Shown: positions 43,785 to 55,716, counted from the stretch's first letter. The stretch is DNA of 64,000 bases from Macrocystis pyrifera (GCA_031763025.1 JASSKH010000017.1:11835126-11899125); one strand, 5' to 3'. A program made the numbers and translations. The notes: generated by a model from the letters alone, not told the origin.

Positions 43785-46025
43785 CCATTGCTGCCGTTGT
43801 CTCGTTCCCGGTGGGCAGATTTCGTCCTGTCGTCCCTGGATGTGCCGTTCTATGCAGGCTCCTCAGCTATTCGACGGGAAAGAAGCTGCGCACGAGTAGG
43901 CCGTACATCGAACCACCCAAAGATCGTATTTCTGTGTATTAGGGGCCATTAATGTGTCCTTTTTGGCCATGCTACGGTAGGGAGTGTACCGAATATGATA
44001 GGTGCCTGGTTCCTCCCGTCAGCATCTCTTAACCTCGCCCAAACTCGATTTTGACCGGATAGTGCACGCACTACCTGATGAACAATCCCAAAGGCCACGC
44101 CAGAAGATCTGGAACGAACAACACAATACAACAAAAATGGTCTTGCAGAGATATTGGACAGTTTTTAGGTTGAAGGGTACCGTCAGTCAGAACAGTAAAA
44201 ACATGTTGGGCCCGAAGGTACACCTCCTACCGCACTGTAGTAGCAGAGCTCTTTTGTCGTGTCCTGATCACGACGGCAACAGGCACGTTCCGACCAGCGA
44301 AAGCAACACGTGAACAAGATTAACTAGCACGATGCTTGAACAGGGGTTTGGATGGCCCAGTCTGGAGTCCATTCTCAGGTTTTCGTGATGCAGCCGTCCG
44401 TCACGGCTCGTAGGTTATTTCAGGAAATGTATTCTACAAGTATTCACCGCGATATTTCCAGTACAACAAGCCGTTCCCTTTCAGCATGGACACTCGCCGT
44501 ACGGAGGTAGTCAGGACCGAAAGCGCTGCTTTGGACAGACGCCCCGAAAGCAACCGCTGTAACCGCACATGACATCTTCGAATGAAGCATTAGCTCTTGA
44601 AAAATAGAACGTGTACGCCTCAACTGCAAGCGAAACTGGACCTATAGTTCCGACCCGGGTAGTGCAGCTGAACACCGGTTACCGTTGTTTCGATGCCTTC
44701 GTACTCCCTTCGTGTTGAAGGGGTGTAGTAACCGAATGCCTGAACTCACGAGGCACATCAGTGATTGAGAGACTCTGGATGAAAGAACGAGAAAACGTAT
44801 AAGCATACCCATTAAAGGATTCCATGTACACGGGAACCTTCCTGGGGACAAGTGTAGTGGCTGCAATCGAAGGGCATTAAATACCACTCCCATACCTTAC
44901 GCGCGGCAGGCAGCTTCAGAAATCATTGCCTGAAAAAACAGTACCAGCACATCAGAAATGTTAGCGTGGCCATCATGCTCTGATGAGCGTACGAAAACTC
45001 AAGGTAAAATGTAGATTTTGCCATAATATGCAATGCGTGGTACCTCGAGACTGTCCATGGACATCTTAGTATCCTACACAGACGGGGTCGGGTACAGTCG
45101 TAGACTATCTACGATCAGCGGCCATGTGCATGGTGCTACCGCCGTCGCAAACGTGTCGTTTGCTTCTACAAGTACCGATGCCCACCACAAGGCGAACATT
45201 AGCACATCGACGCATTGGTTGACGAAGATACTGCCTAATCAATCGACCTTGGAGGTGTTCTACGATAAAGGTTCACCCTAAATTTTCTGAGCCTCCTCAC
45301 ATGAAGAGCTCCCCATCTCACCCGAAAGCTGGCTTCAGCAAAAATCTAACTGCATGCCGATGAATACTCCCACGGTCCAAGCATACAATTACGTCATTTT
45401 TCGAGACAATATTGGGCATTCCGACGATTTGGGGTTGAGGAGCCCCGTCATTCAGAAAACACTTTAGCGGAAATGTGCTACCTCTATCGCAGAACGCGTC
45501 CTTGGCAGCAGCGGAATACGCGGCGGTAATACCACCGCATCGTTTTTCTGAGCACAGCTTCTCGCGGACATCCGAGGGGGTTGGGTTGCTGTCAGGATGA
45601 TCGTCGCCTGCGCACTCAGTGAGTCGGTGACCGGGTTGATTATTGCGGTAGTACTGTACGCGAAATTCTTGGAGGGCTGCGGTGGCCGCAACAGGGGAAC
45701 GAAGTCTCATATCATACCGGCGAATGCTAGTGCGTGGCTAAACAGGCACCTGGACTAGTTGTTCCCCAGCGGTCGTCCCCAGGCCCATACCAACGGTCTT
45801 GAATGCCTCCTAGATTGCGCTGGCGGCAAACAAAGCATGCTAACGCTCCCCCTCCGGCTGCCAACTCAAGTTCCGAACACCGTTCTTCAAGGCAGTCCTC
45901 GATCTAAAGGCACGGGGGGGGGGGGGGTCGACGCCTAAGCTTGCGGATTTCTGCCAAGTACTCCGCGCAGAGGTAGCGGACGACAATCCGACTTCGAGCT
46001 TGTGGTCGTCGAGGCAGAAATCGTG
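43785..46025. other. 2.2-kb block present in copy B and missing from copy A
   Basis: Copy A joins GACGTCTCTCC directly to TGACATCATCGGCGTGACC (16718-16756). In copy B these flanks are 2.24 kb apart. No terminal inverted repeats or target duplication are apparent, so insertion in B and deletion from A are both possible. It contains the 45256 repeat, a G-run (45917) and protein-like minus-strand pieces (about 45318-45710 and 45904-46266), none recognised. On the plus strand the upstream frame runs into the block to 43952. Confidence 0.55.
45256..45500 (+). repeat. Dispersed repeat, copy 2, inside the copy-B-specific block
   Basis: Partner of 42850-43110. Here it is preceded by an 82-codon open frame (45033-45281: ISGHVHGATAVANVSFAST ... 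QSTLEVFYDKGSP, stop), which may be the C-terminal part of the element's protein. Family not recognised. Confidence 0.6.
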
Positions 46026-46160
46026 ACGTCGTCGGCGTGACCGGTCCACTTAAAGTCAGAAATATTGCCGTGTTTGGCGCCGATAGTACGCAGCCTTCCA
46101 GCGTGAACTCGGTGATCCTGCCTGGTAAATACAAATTACGACGTAAAAAAATCCTTCCAG

Positions 46161-46301
46161 AATAACCCAGGCGAGTGCCGCATCCTAAACGGCACGCGTG
46201 AGGTGTTGTCACCGCAGCTCGCTGGACATCACCAGCACATCGCCGACAAACATTGGAGCGTTCCATCGCCCAACGGCCCCATGCCAGCCTACGAAAACAC
46301 G
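46161..46301 (+). CDS. Conserved 141-nt internal exon (copy B)
   Basis: Partner of 16934-17074. Reads NNPGECRILNGTREVL, QLAGHHQHIADKHWSVPS and PMPAYENT, with the same acceptor and a GTACGA donor. It lies directly downstream of the 2.2-kb copy-B-specific block. Confidence 0.55.
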
Positions 46302-46378
46302 GTACGACATTGTTCCGCCACTTTAAATACCGAGCTTCGTACCCACTGAGTTTAGATGCTTTCTACCAACTAAGCGCG

Positions 46379-46528
46379 ACCGAGTACGTGCCTAGCCGCG
46401 CATCAGAGGTTGGTGACGCTGCCCGGTGTCCCCCTGTGCAGTCATTTTCGCTTCCTCCTAGGATCGTCTCGAGATTGACAGGCTTTTCCGTCAATCTCAC
46501 GGATTCGGTGTTCATCGCCCTAGACTAG
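46379..46528 (+). CDS. Conserved 50-codon exon candidate (copy B)
   Basis: Partner of 17152-17301: TEYVPSRASEVGDAARCP, PVQSFSLPPRIVSRLTGF, SVNLTDSVFIALD then TAG. Both copies end in a stop codon at the same place. Confidence 0.5.
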   Translation, partial: TEYVPSRASEVGDAARCPPVQSFSLPPRIVSRLTGFSVNLTDSVFIALD

Positions 46529-47353
46529 TCCTTAGTGGGCGGGCGGCACAATAGGTCAGCTGGTCGTCTGCTCCTAGAGTCCCTTGACATGGCGCACCAA
46601 CTCTTCCCGGGCGTCAACCATGTGCTCAAACGTATCGAATGTTCACCCCAACATCAGAGCGGGCTTCTTTCATCCTTGATATGTCTTTCCAAGAGCGATC
46701 TATGTCGCTGGGTCAATATTACAGAGTGACCGGACGCTCAAGGCCAGCTATTCATACCGTGTTCGAAGTCCCCCCGTGTGAGCAGACGCGTGTGACAAAG
46801 CACATTGGTGATAGGCGGGCTCCGGATGGAGGGAAGATTGATTTTTTATAGACGTACCTATATGGCATACGGGAGAGGTGGAGGAACGCATCTGGGACAC
46901 AGTCTGCAATTGGAACATCTCGTGTATCCCCTGCAGTAAACACATGTCAATATCTATAACTCCGGTATCCGAGGACAATACCACAACTGTGCTACGGGTA
47001 TACCAATACCTAACAACCTTTGTTTTGTGTTGCCACCCTCTCCATTGCTACATATGCTCTAATCTGTTGGATAGGTCGGGGAGGACTCCAGGATTGAGCA
47101 CTTTTCTCCTCCACAGGTGAGCGGGACGTCCTGCCACCCTTGCGGTCGCAATGTTCATACGAACATACGTCCACTTTGAAAACATGTGGCCTCAATAAGA
47201 TCTATCGCTCCCCACCTACAGTCGTGAACGCGTTGACCGAGGCTCTACGCCATGAAACGGCAGCCTTTGTCTCACTCAGAATGCTTGTACACGAGGTTTT
47301 GTATTAGTGGGATCGGCCTAAATGTCTACCCTATCCCTTTTATTGTTCTTCAG

Positions 47354-47461
47354 TTGTACCGGTTACATGAAGGCGGTGAAGGGCGAGATGGGCAGCTCCT
47401 TCGAGTCCATGAAAGCCTGCGCTAGCGTGCTGATGCGCTTTCCCGGAATATGCCGCCTCAG
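47354..47461 (+). CDS. Conserved 108-nt internal exon (copy B)
   Basis: Partner of 18082-18189: CTGYMKAVKGEMGSSFESMK, then ACASVLMRFPGICRL, bordered by ATTGTTCTTCAG and CAG|GTATGTG. Confidence 0.55.
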
Positions 47462-47943
47462 GTATGTGAATTTTTACCATCCAGCTCACTGAGTTGCGTG
47501 GTCGCGTTATGCCCATCTTGTTACCTGGCCGCGTGTTTCGTGAAGCCCGCAGTCGGTGGTGAAATTGTATTCTGTGGAGGCGGCACACCCCAGTTTAACA
47601 TTCTCCATGCCTTCTCCAGCCTAACCCTACCCCTTTTGTAATATTCGCGGCACTCCCCTCTACCATTGGTTGGTCAAACGTTAGAGGCATCGCTCATTAC
47701 TAGTGAATCGTGTACAGTGGTATGTCGTGGTGCGTCAGCAGAATTCGTCGCGCCGGTAACACGTTGTTAGCCCTATGCGGCGGAGATAAATTCTCGTCTC
47801 TACTCCTCAGACTGGTTTTTCTCCTTCCCCGCGTAGCATTTCAGTGCGTCGTGTTGCCTCAAAGATGCCACGGTATCTGATCCGGTTGCAATAATTATGT
47901 CGCTTGACGCGCAGGCCGCACCTAGTACACTCTGTGCTGACAG

Positions 47944-48085
47944 CCGCAGCCGCGAGTACGTGCCGGGACGTGTACGACCCAGTGAGAAGGATCTACAACT
48001 CGATTTTACCTTGGAATGGCACGCCTGCACCGCCGATGGAAGAGTGGGGCTTAAAGAATCCCATCTGCAACCATTTGTTCTGCAG
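47944..48085 (+). CDS. Conserved 142-nt internal exon (copy B)
   Basis: Partner of 18647-18788, bordered by GTGCTGACAG|CC and TTCTGCAG|GTATGGC. Reads the same protein with Ser to Pro and Asp to Asn changes (GLKNPICNHLFCR). Confidence 0.65.
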
Positions 48086-50018
48086 GTATGGCGCCGACCA
48101 CATGAGCAACTATTGATGGAAGTATATCGTCGGAAAGGTGGATTTGAATTCGGTAGGAATAGGAACATAGGTACTTAGGAAGTGGCCCTCGGCGTACGCT
48201 TGGTCCGTGGCAAACATATTAGTGCGTCATTATCAACAATGGGACGTGATTTGGGCTTCTTGGTGCTGCACCCTGCAATATCATTAGGTGCATCACTGTG
48301 AGGCCCTCAGCTTAGGCGACGGCACACGACACGTTCGACGGCTTGACTCGGGTGATAGATATGCCAGATGAGCACGAGACCCTAGTACCCGCAGCTTTGT
48401 ACTTTAGCGTTGATATTTTACAATCCCGAGGCGATGATGGCATGTGTTTCAGCTGGTGACGAGCCGACAGAACTTGCGTAGGATGTTCCTAAGGTCGATG
48501 GATACACTTCAGACTGTAGACATGGTCGTTGTGCCATCGCGAAAATAGCACGGCGTCACCCCCCCCCCTCCGCCCATGTCCGTCAAACACTTTTACTTGA
48601 CGCGACATATTATATACCCGCATGGTCCTCCTAAGTGCCCATTCGCTATCTGCTGCTTCTCCCGCTCGTTGTTTAGGTCTTTTCTGGCTGAAACCAACAT
48701 GGACTTTGCACCTAACAAGTTGGTTGTTGCCCGCGCAAGAGCAGTCGCCGCTCCGGTCCCCACCGCACCTTTTTCCGACCTGGATAGCTCTCCGGGTCAC
48801 CCGAGACAATCACTGATCGCGTGATTGTCGAGGGTGCGGAACACAGCCTATGGAGGGATCCGTGAGGCAGCTCCGTGAGGGCAAGGGGGACGGCCGCTGC
48901 GTCACGTTTCGCCCATGGGATGTCTCTACCTTATTCGACTCTCGCAAAAATCTCGCCATAGCATAGGATCAGTGTCACTCCAAAACAAAGAGCTCAGACC
49001 GTCGTGGGTTCAGCAGTGACAGCAGGAGAAGTTGTGATACCGGAGCGGCAATACGTCGCGGGTTCATTGTAGACACGAATGCCATAATCGAACAGTTAAG
49101 GGATTAGACCTAACGTTGCGAAAAGTGTTCCTCTTCGCGGACGGATCTGAAGATAGGTCACGGACCGTGAATGAACCTTCGGCGTCGGGTAAATCACCCT
49201 GTTGCGGTGTTTGTCAGTAACGTCGTCTGGTGCGGCCACGGAGTTGATGTTTTCGTGGTATCATACAGGACAGAGTGGACGATGTGGATGCTGTCAATAG
49301 TATCACCATTTGTGGCATCGATTTCTTGGGATAAAAAAGAAAAGTTGTTGGTATCACTTGACAGAAGCAGATGTCATGAGTTAGGCGTTCCTCCGTAGAC
49401 CGTGTTAGATTGCTTTGGTTCCAACGTACCGTACGTGGATGCCCCCGAGCTCACGTAGTTACCTCTCATTTTTTATTAGGAACGGTGCTTGTCGACGCGA
49501 CGTGGCGGGGTTGCGCATCGAGCACCATTCACACGAGAATGCAAGGAAAGTCGAAGGGGCGGCAGCTGTTGGCCTACTTACCACCGAGGGGTTTCCAATG
49601 CATTTAAGCGTTGCAAGAGACCGTCCGTTTGAACGGTGTGGGTGTGTTCCGCGAGGGCGATCAAGCAAAGAGCGGGAGCAAGTCCGATCGGCAGTACCAG
49701 TATATCTGGCAGACCTTTCCAACTGTAGTTCAAGTAAGAAAATGAGCATCGATCTTGCACTAGTTTCAGTAACGTTTTTACGTTACAGCATCTGTTTGCG
49801 TGGGATTGTAGCTATGTTACTTGTATAACCTGGGCAGCAGATACCGTCTGCATCAAGGCAGGTATGACCAAAGTACTGTAGCGGAACCTGTATGGGCTGT
49901 ATCGCTGTGGATCGCACAAGCGGTGGTAAAGGCCAAGACAACCCGCACGCTACGTAATTGTGGCAAGCCGTCAGCCAAACGTTTGCGGTTTCTACCACAG
50001 GCCTGCAATGCATTCGCT

Positions 50019-50744
50019 GTGTTGATATGGCGCTACTGAGACCTTGCTGCAGCCACCCACCCTCATGCGGTTCTGGTAGTGTTCCCACCACAGCACCTTG
50101 TAATAGTTAAATTGCCGTAGCCCTACGTGAGAAGCTGCTCAAACTGATTTCTGATTGCTGCGCTGCTGCCTGGAAACGAACTATATGCCGAGGCGTGTTG
50201 TTGATGAATCCTCAAATTAGAGCGTTCCTATCACCGGTGGAGCGGAGAACAAGTGGGCACCAGTCGGAGAACAGTCCGTCTAAACCACATTTGGCGTATA
50301 TCTCTTCTAATAGAGCACCGCGTGAACATCAGCAGGTGGAGAAGGTACCCACAGATGTCTCACCAACAGCCCCCAGCCATACTAAATTCCTTCCAGTCAC
50401 ATGCAGTCCTCATCAATCCAAAGAATCCACCATAACTTCACCATCAAGTAGAGGGACAAGGCACCATGCCCCACGAATTTACTGAAGCAGAAATACGGTA
50501 CAATCCAAGAACAAAGCCTCTCTGCCATTAACACTCCCATATTGCGAAACTGTGATCGCACTCGAATCTTGCTGCAAGCACCAAGCAACATCCGCTTTGC
50601 TCTGTACACGATACGGCGCGATGTCAAAAGTATTCGTTTACTCAGGCACACAATCAATATCCTCCCTATGTAATCAATATCATTCCTGTACAGTGAACGA
50701 GAGAGAAAGTAATGCAGTATCAATAGGACTATAGACCATCCCTA
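50019..50744. other. Unique segment between copy B and the foldback-like element
   Basis: A 96-codon polar plus-strand frame (50195-50485; Pro/Ser-rich) and nothing recognisable. CCTAAAACCTAAAG near 50740 abuts the element edge. Confidence 0.4.
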
Positions 50745-50779
50745 AAACCTAAAGTCAAGTTCCGGAATCCGAATCGGTA

Positions 50780-52060
50780 GTGCTATATACATCACCGGTG
50801 ATGTATCTATCGTGTACATCACCGGTGATGTGTATAAGCCCTGTTATACATCACCGGCTCTCGTTCGCCCCACACGCCTCGAGCGGTTCAGCAAACAGCT
50901 GGAGTACGTCGGCGTGGGCTAGGGCTATCATGTCAGCTATCGTGGAGCCTAAACAGCAAGTGTTCCAGGACCTCTAAATTAATGTGGGATACATGGACTG
51001 GTGATGTATACAGCCACTTGTCCTTGTATGCATCGCCGATGGCGTATGCAAGCGCCTAGATACACCACCGGCGCTCGTTTGCCGCAGCGGGAAAGGAAAC
51101 AGCCGGAGTGTGTTAGCATAACCTAGGGCTGCCATGGCATCTATCGTAGAGCCGGAAAAAGCCCAGTGTTCCAAGAGTTGTGGGCCCTTTCAAAATAGTT
51201 TGGAACGTTTAGACCGGTAACGCATATAGCCACGTATCTATATACATCCCCGGTGACGTATGCAAGCGCTTATCTACATCACCGGCGTGCGTTCGTCGCA
51301 CAGATCTCGGATGAGAAAGGGAACAGCCGGAGTATGTTAGCATTGGCCAGGGTTGTTCTGGCACCCATCGTGGAGCCCAAAAGGGCCAGTACTCCAGGAG
51401 TTATGGGCCCCTATGAAATATTGGGGAATACTTTGGCCGGTGATGTATATAGCCACGTATTGTATACAACCCGTGATGCATACAAGCACTTCTATACATC
51501 ACCGGCGTTGGTTCGTCGCACACGTCTCGGGCGGAGATGTGAACAGCCACAATGTGTTGCCGCGGACTAGGTGTTTTTTGGCCACGCTGTCGTGGACTCT
51601 ATCGTGAAGCCGGAACGGCCCAACATTCCAGGAGTAATGGGGTCCTCTAACATATTCTGGAATATTGAAACCGGTGATGTATGTAGCCATGTGTCCTTAT
51701 TGTCCGTCTCCGGTGACGTAGACAAGCGCATATATACATATTCGCCACTCGTTCGCCGCACACGTCTCGGGCGGACATTGAAACAGACGGAATACATCGG
51801 CGTCGCCTTGGGCTGCGTGGCTGCTATCGTGAAACCTCAAACACCCCAGCATCCCAGCAGTTGTGGGCCCCTCTACAGTCTTGTGGAAAAGTTACTGTAG
51901 ATCGGTGATGTATGGTGCAACCATTTTCCTTCATGAATATCACCGCCGGTGATGTATACAAGCGCTTGTCGTAGAGACTTGACCGTGGCTCCTTCGCGGC
52001 ACACGCAAGGAAACAGCCGGAGTATGGGTCGATCCTCTGTTTGCTGTCTTCCCTGCGTGG
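50780..52060 (+). repeat. Left arm subrepeat array (about six units)
   Basis: The landmark CGTTCGCCGCAC (with variants) recurs at about 50864, 51072, 51288, 51513, 51750 and 51992. Units are 70-85% alike and each begins and ends with CACCGGTGATGTATA-type palindromes. Confidence 0.85.
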
Positions 52061-52492
52061 GTGAAATGTACCTGTGGATACCTGTCATGTCTGTGTTCAT
52101 CCCGCGTCGGACCTCTTTATACTCATCCTCGTGGCGAGCTCACATTTATAGTAGCAAATGAAGTTGCCGTTGTTGCCTTGTTGAAGAATAGCCGAATACT
52201 CAATGCCGATTATATTTGCGGGAAACTTGGAAGCCTTACGAGAAGAATAACTAAACGTGCTGTACAGTGCGTTTCATCCAAGCTACTTACAATAGACCTT
52301 ACTGACTTTGACGAAGAAGTCGATATTACTTCTGAGGCAAATATGGCAATTAAACCACGACACTACGTCGACCGAGTGCGAGTTAAACATGTACGGTTCG
52401 ATATCTCGGGCATGTGGCGTCGGACAGTGCTCGGTTTCAGGGTCCGTGGTGTCCCACGCTCCCGCCAAAGGCCGTCGCTCAGGTTTCCATGA
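52061..52492 (+). CDS. Open frame in the centre of the foldback-like element
   Basis: 143 open codons (first in-frame ATG only late, so an exon or a remnant). Reads GELTFIVANEVAVVALLKNS, RILNADYICGKLGSLTRRIT, LLTIDLTDFDEEVDITSEAN and YVDRVRVKHVRFDISG. The composition is protein-like and unlike the flanking repeats. No transposase motif or known family recognised. Position between the inverted arms makes it the best candidate for element-encoded protein. Confidence 0.4.
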   Translation: MKCTCGYLSCLCSSRVGPLYTHPRGELTFIVANEVAVVALLKNSRILNADYICGKLGSLTRRITKRAVQCVSSKLLTIDLTDFDEEVDITSEANMAIKPRHYVDRVRVKHVRFDISGMWRRTVLGFRVRGVPRSRQRPSLRFP

Positions 52493-52544
52493 TGTCCACC
52501 GGCTTTGCATGAAGAGTGTCACACTACTGCCCGGTCGAAGAGGG

Positions 52545-53440
52545 CACGTTATGTCCTGCAACACTGGGCTTTTTCGGCCCAACAATAACGGCCACGACAG
52601 CCGTAGTTCATAGCAACCCACTGCGGCTGTTTACTTCCCCGTCCGGGATGTGTGTGGCAAACCGACGCCGGTGATGTATATAAGCGCTTGTATGCGTCAC
52701 TGGTGATGTATACATGGATATGTGGCGATATACATCACCGGTCAAAATATTCCACAAGATTTTGGAGGGGCCCGCAACTCCTTGAGTACTAGCCCGTGTC
52801 GGCTCCATGATAGGCGCCATGACAGCCCTAGAACATGCTGACATACTCCTGCTATTCCCCTTCCCATCCGAGGTACGTGCGGCGAACGAACGCCGGTGAA
52901 GTTGAGAAACGCTTGTATACGTCATCGGTGATGTATTCAAGGATATGTGGCTTTATACGTCACCGGTTTACAAAATCCAAAATATTTTGAAAGGACCCAC
53001 AGCTCCTGGAACCTGGAATACTGGGCTTTTTCGGCTCCACGGTAGCTGCCATGACAGCCCTAAGTCATGCGAGCACACTCCGGCTGTTCCCTTTCCCGTT
53101 GCGCCGAACGAGCGCCCGTGGTGTATCTAAGCGCTTGTACACGTCACCGGTGATGTACATAAGGTTATGTGGGCATAAACATCACCGATGCACACATCCC
53201 ACATTTGTTTAGAGGGGCCCATAACTCCTGGAACACTTGTCCGTTTCGGCTCCACGATAGCTGTCATGATGGCCCAAGCCCATGCCGACATACTCCAGCT
53301 GCTTCCTGAACCGCCCAAAGTGTGTGCGGCGAGCGAGCGCTAGTGATGCATATAAGGCGTATATACAACACCGAAGATGTATACCATAGATACATCACCG
53401 GTGACGTATATAGCATTGCCGATTCCGAATGCCAAATGCT
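52545..53440 (-). repeat. Right arm subrepeat array (about four units, inverted)
   Basis: Reverse-complement landmarks GCGGCGAACGAACGCCGGTG and variants at about 52655, 52885, 53108 and 53332. The order of sub-motifs is exactly reversed relative to the left arm. Confidence 0.85.
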
Positions 53441-53445
53441 AGAAT

Positions 53446-55402
53446 CTCCAAGAACTAGTAAACCGTCCTTAGAACTAAAAAATCGGCAGTATCGTAGCAA
53501 ACAAACTACACTGGCTATAACTCCATTATCTTGCGGGTAGTCGGCACAACGCCGTCGTAACTAAGGTGATGCCCGGAATCAAACGAACATCGACATCACG
53601 AAAATAGGGTCGAAACGAGTATACCGCACAGCAACGTCCATCATCACCGGTATGCGCAAGAACTTCAATCCCCGCTGAACTCGAAAGGTCCACTAACAAG
53701 CAAGGTAACTTGACCTTCTACTCATATGCACGTTGAGTTATCAACCCGAAAACCCCCGAGACAGCAACGCAACAACATGGTCGCTTCCAATCCACCAAAA
53801 TCAAATTCCGAATTCTAGAACCAACTTTCAAAACCCCATCCAAATCTTCAAATATAAAATCCTAACTCCAGAAAGTCCAGAAAACCTGACCAAAATATTC
53901 GAACTCCGAATCCCAACTCCAGAAACTCCAATAAATCTGAAATCAGAAAAAGAGGGGACACCGACGTGGTGGACCACGTGTGTCGGGGAAGCCTCATTGT
54001 TGTACTGGGAGCGAGTGATTGAATTTCACTCCGTGAGCGACATCGCAGTTCTACAACAACACGACAAGGTATAAAGAGGTTAGGAAAAAAAAACAGATCA
54101 TCTCACCCGCTCATCGGCGGTAGAGAGGTATACCGCCAACAACGACATCAGTTTTGTTACAAGTAGTGTTCATTTAGGTGCTGGTGAGTTGTTGTAATCC
54201 GGCTTTGGTTTTTACTGTTGAATTTGGTAAAATATTTCCCCCGTTTCATTCAGCTGATTACCGTTTGACCCGGAAGGCCTTATGCTTGTTGTCGGGGGGA
54301 TGCTGTGCTTTGATGATACCTTGGATTTTGATTTTTGTTTATCTTGACCCATCCCCGTGGTACAGTATCCAGTTTTCGTTTTTCCGAAAATGCTACTAGT
54401 ATCAGGTGCTCATGTCTGATTACGACTTAGTACCGACAATGTTTAGCATCGTGGTTCGCTCCGTGGGGTGTTGACTTGAAGCCACTCGCAGGGTTTTCCT
54501 ATGAGCACTTTATCATGGATATGCTTCTGGAATAATGCGTTGATTGGAATTTAAGGATTTTGATCGGATTTCTGTTGTAACATTGCGTCGTAGGTTAATG
54601 TGAAGCGGTGACCGAGGTAGTGGTAATTCGTACCTGGTGTGTAGTTTAGGATCATTGTGAGGCCTCTCTACGGCATGGGATCACCCATTACTTGTTGACC
54701 CTTCTTTTTTGTCGATATCGTCGCGCGTTCCACTCGTATCCCTTCTGCGGATTCCTTCTCTTCAGTATTGTCTCCAAACTTCTAGCCTACCCTTTTAGGG
54801 ATTCTGCTACCGTTGGTTGCCCCGTGGGAACGCCGTCTACAATTTTCCGAACCCCTGCGACAGTGATAAGGCGCTTAGGCATGTATGCGGTTGGGGTATG
54901 AGATACCCGGGAACGCGTCTAGTCGATACGGGTGAGAAACTTCAGAATAAGCTTCGCACCCGTCCAAAACAGATTGTGCCACGTACAGCAAAAGTGTTTA
55001 TTGCGACAGAAAAGCAATACGAGTTCAGGGGCGTCCATGAAAAAGAGGAAACGACACCACACCGCCAAAGGTCGGAATGGAAAACCGTAGGAACCGTTGT
55101 GATCACATGATGATATAACTAAAAGGACTTTTTTTTTCATTTTTTCATCTTTCACTTGGTTCTAGTAAACCTCCTCCCCCTGTCTAGCGAAAACAATTCA
55201 TGTGACGGTTCACATTTTTCTTCCCGGCGCCCTTGACGAGTTTGTAGCACCAGGTATTTAATACTCGTAGGAAAGATACGCTAATCATCTAAATATGTTT
55301 GGACTGACATATTTCATCGCTATGCAGACAGCGAGCATACTGTAAACGAATAAAACTCGTACCAGGTATGTCTTAGCTGGAAGTTCGGCGTTCTGCGAAA
55401 CA
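53446..55402. other. Unassigned unique segment
   Basis: 53790-53945 holds short imperfect repeats of CCAACTCCAGAAA / CGAATCCCAACTCC. 54898-55110 is a 70-codon ATG-started ORF (MRYPGTRLVDTGEKLQNKL, then RPKQIVPRTAKVFIATEKQY), unrecognised, low confidence. No repeats shared with the duplicated unit. Confidence 0.4.
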
Positions 55403-55404
55403 CG

Positions 55405-55432
55405 ATTGACCAATCATGAGTACGTATAAAAG
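55405..55432 (+). promoter_or_regulatory. Possible CCAAT/TATA promoter
   Basis: GATTGACCAATCATG followed by TACGTATAAAAGG, about 15 bp apart, with a second CATAAAAGGGG at 55462. The arrangement resembles a eukaryotic core promoter, though no clear gene starts immediately downstream. The zinc-cluster ATG is 1.4 kb away. Confidence 0.3.
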
Positions 55433-55716
55433 GGGGAGAATCATTCGCTTGCAAACAAGCATAAAAGGGGGCCATGTACTTGCCGCAGGTCGTGCCACGG
55501 CATGCCGCGCGAAAAAAGACAAATAATGTACATCCCTGTCTAGGGAGTACAGCAGTGCAGTGCGAGTTGTGATGGTAGACACATCTCCAAACAAAACTGA
55601 CAAACGGCGTGGATTCCAGGCGCTTTCAAACAAATTGGGGCGAACTACGATTAGTAGCCTCTATGAGGAAAAAGTCGCGGTCTAGCTCCTGGCCTACCTT
55701 CAAGATGACCTCGCTG

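Larger units (their letters stand above)
23057..50018. repeat. Copy B of the 23-kb tandem segmental duplication
   Basis: Direct copy of 1-21610, about 5.4 kb longer because of copy-specific insertions: the MITE at 27114-27219, a 3.46-kb block at 29969-33430, a roughly 100-bp block near 35275-35385, a roughly 260-bp repeat at 42850-43110 and a 2.2-kb block at 43785-46025. Homology stops just after the sequence GCCTGCAATGCA near 50018. From there copy A runs into the linker and copy B into unrelated sequence. Confidence 0.95.
50745..53445. mobile_element. Foldback-like element with inverted arrays of a ~220-bp subrepeat
   Basis: Left arm (50745-about 52060) has about six head-to-tail units in plus orientation, 205-240 bp apart. 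The right arm (about 52545-53445) has about four units in reverse complement. The outermost about 220 bp of the two ends match each other as inverted repeats at roughly 80%: GCTATATACATCACCGGTGA + TGTATCTAT, GCGGTTCAG.A, CAGCTGGAGTA, CAGCTATCGTGGAGCC, AAGTGTTCCAGGA. Each unit has the palindrome TACATCACCGGTGATGTA, then CGTTCGCCGCACACG, GGAAACAGCCGGAG, GGGCTGTCATGGC and CAGGAGTTGTGGGCCCCT. The middle carries an open frame. Long terminal inverted repeats made of subrepeats define foldback transposons. I cannot see a clear target duplication. Confidence 0.75.

Noticed and set aside
50780..53440. CRISPR array
   Set aside because: The units are long (about 220 bp), diverged and in both orientations, with no constant short repeat plus variable spacer pattern, in a eukaryotic context.
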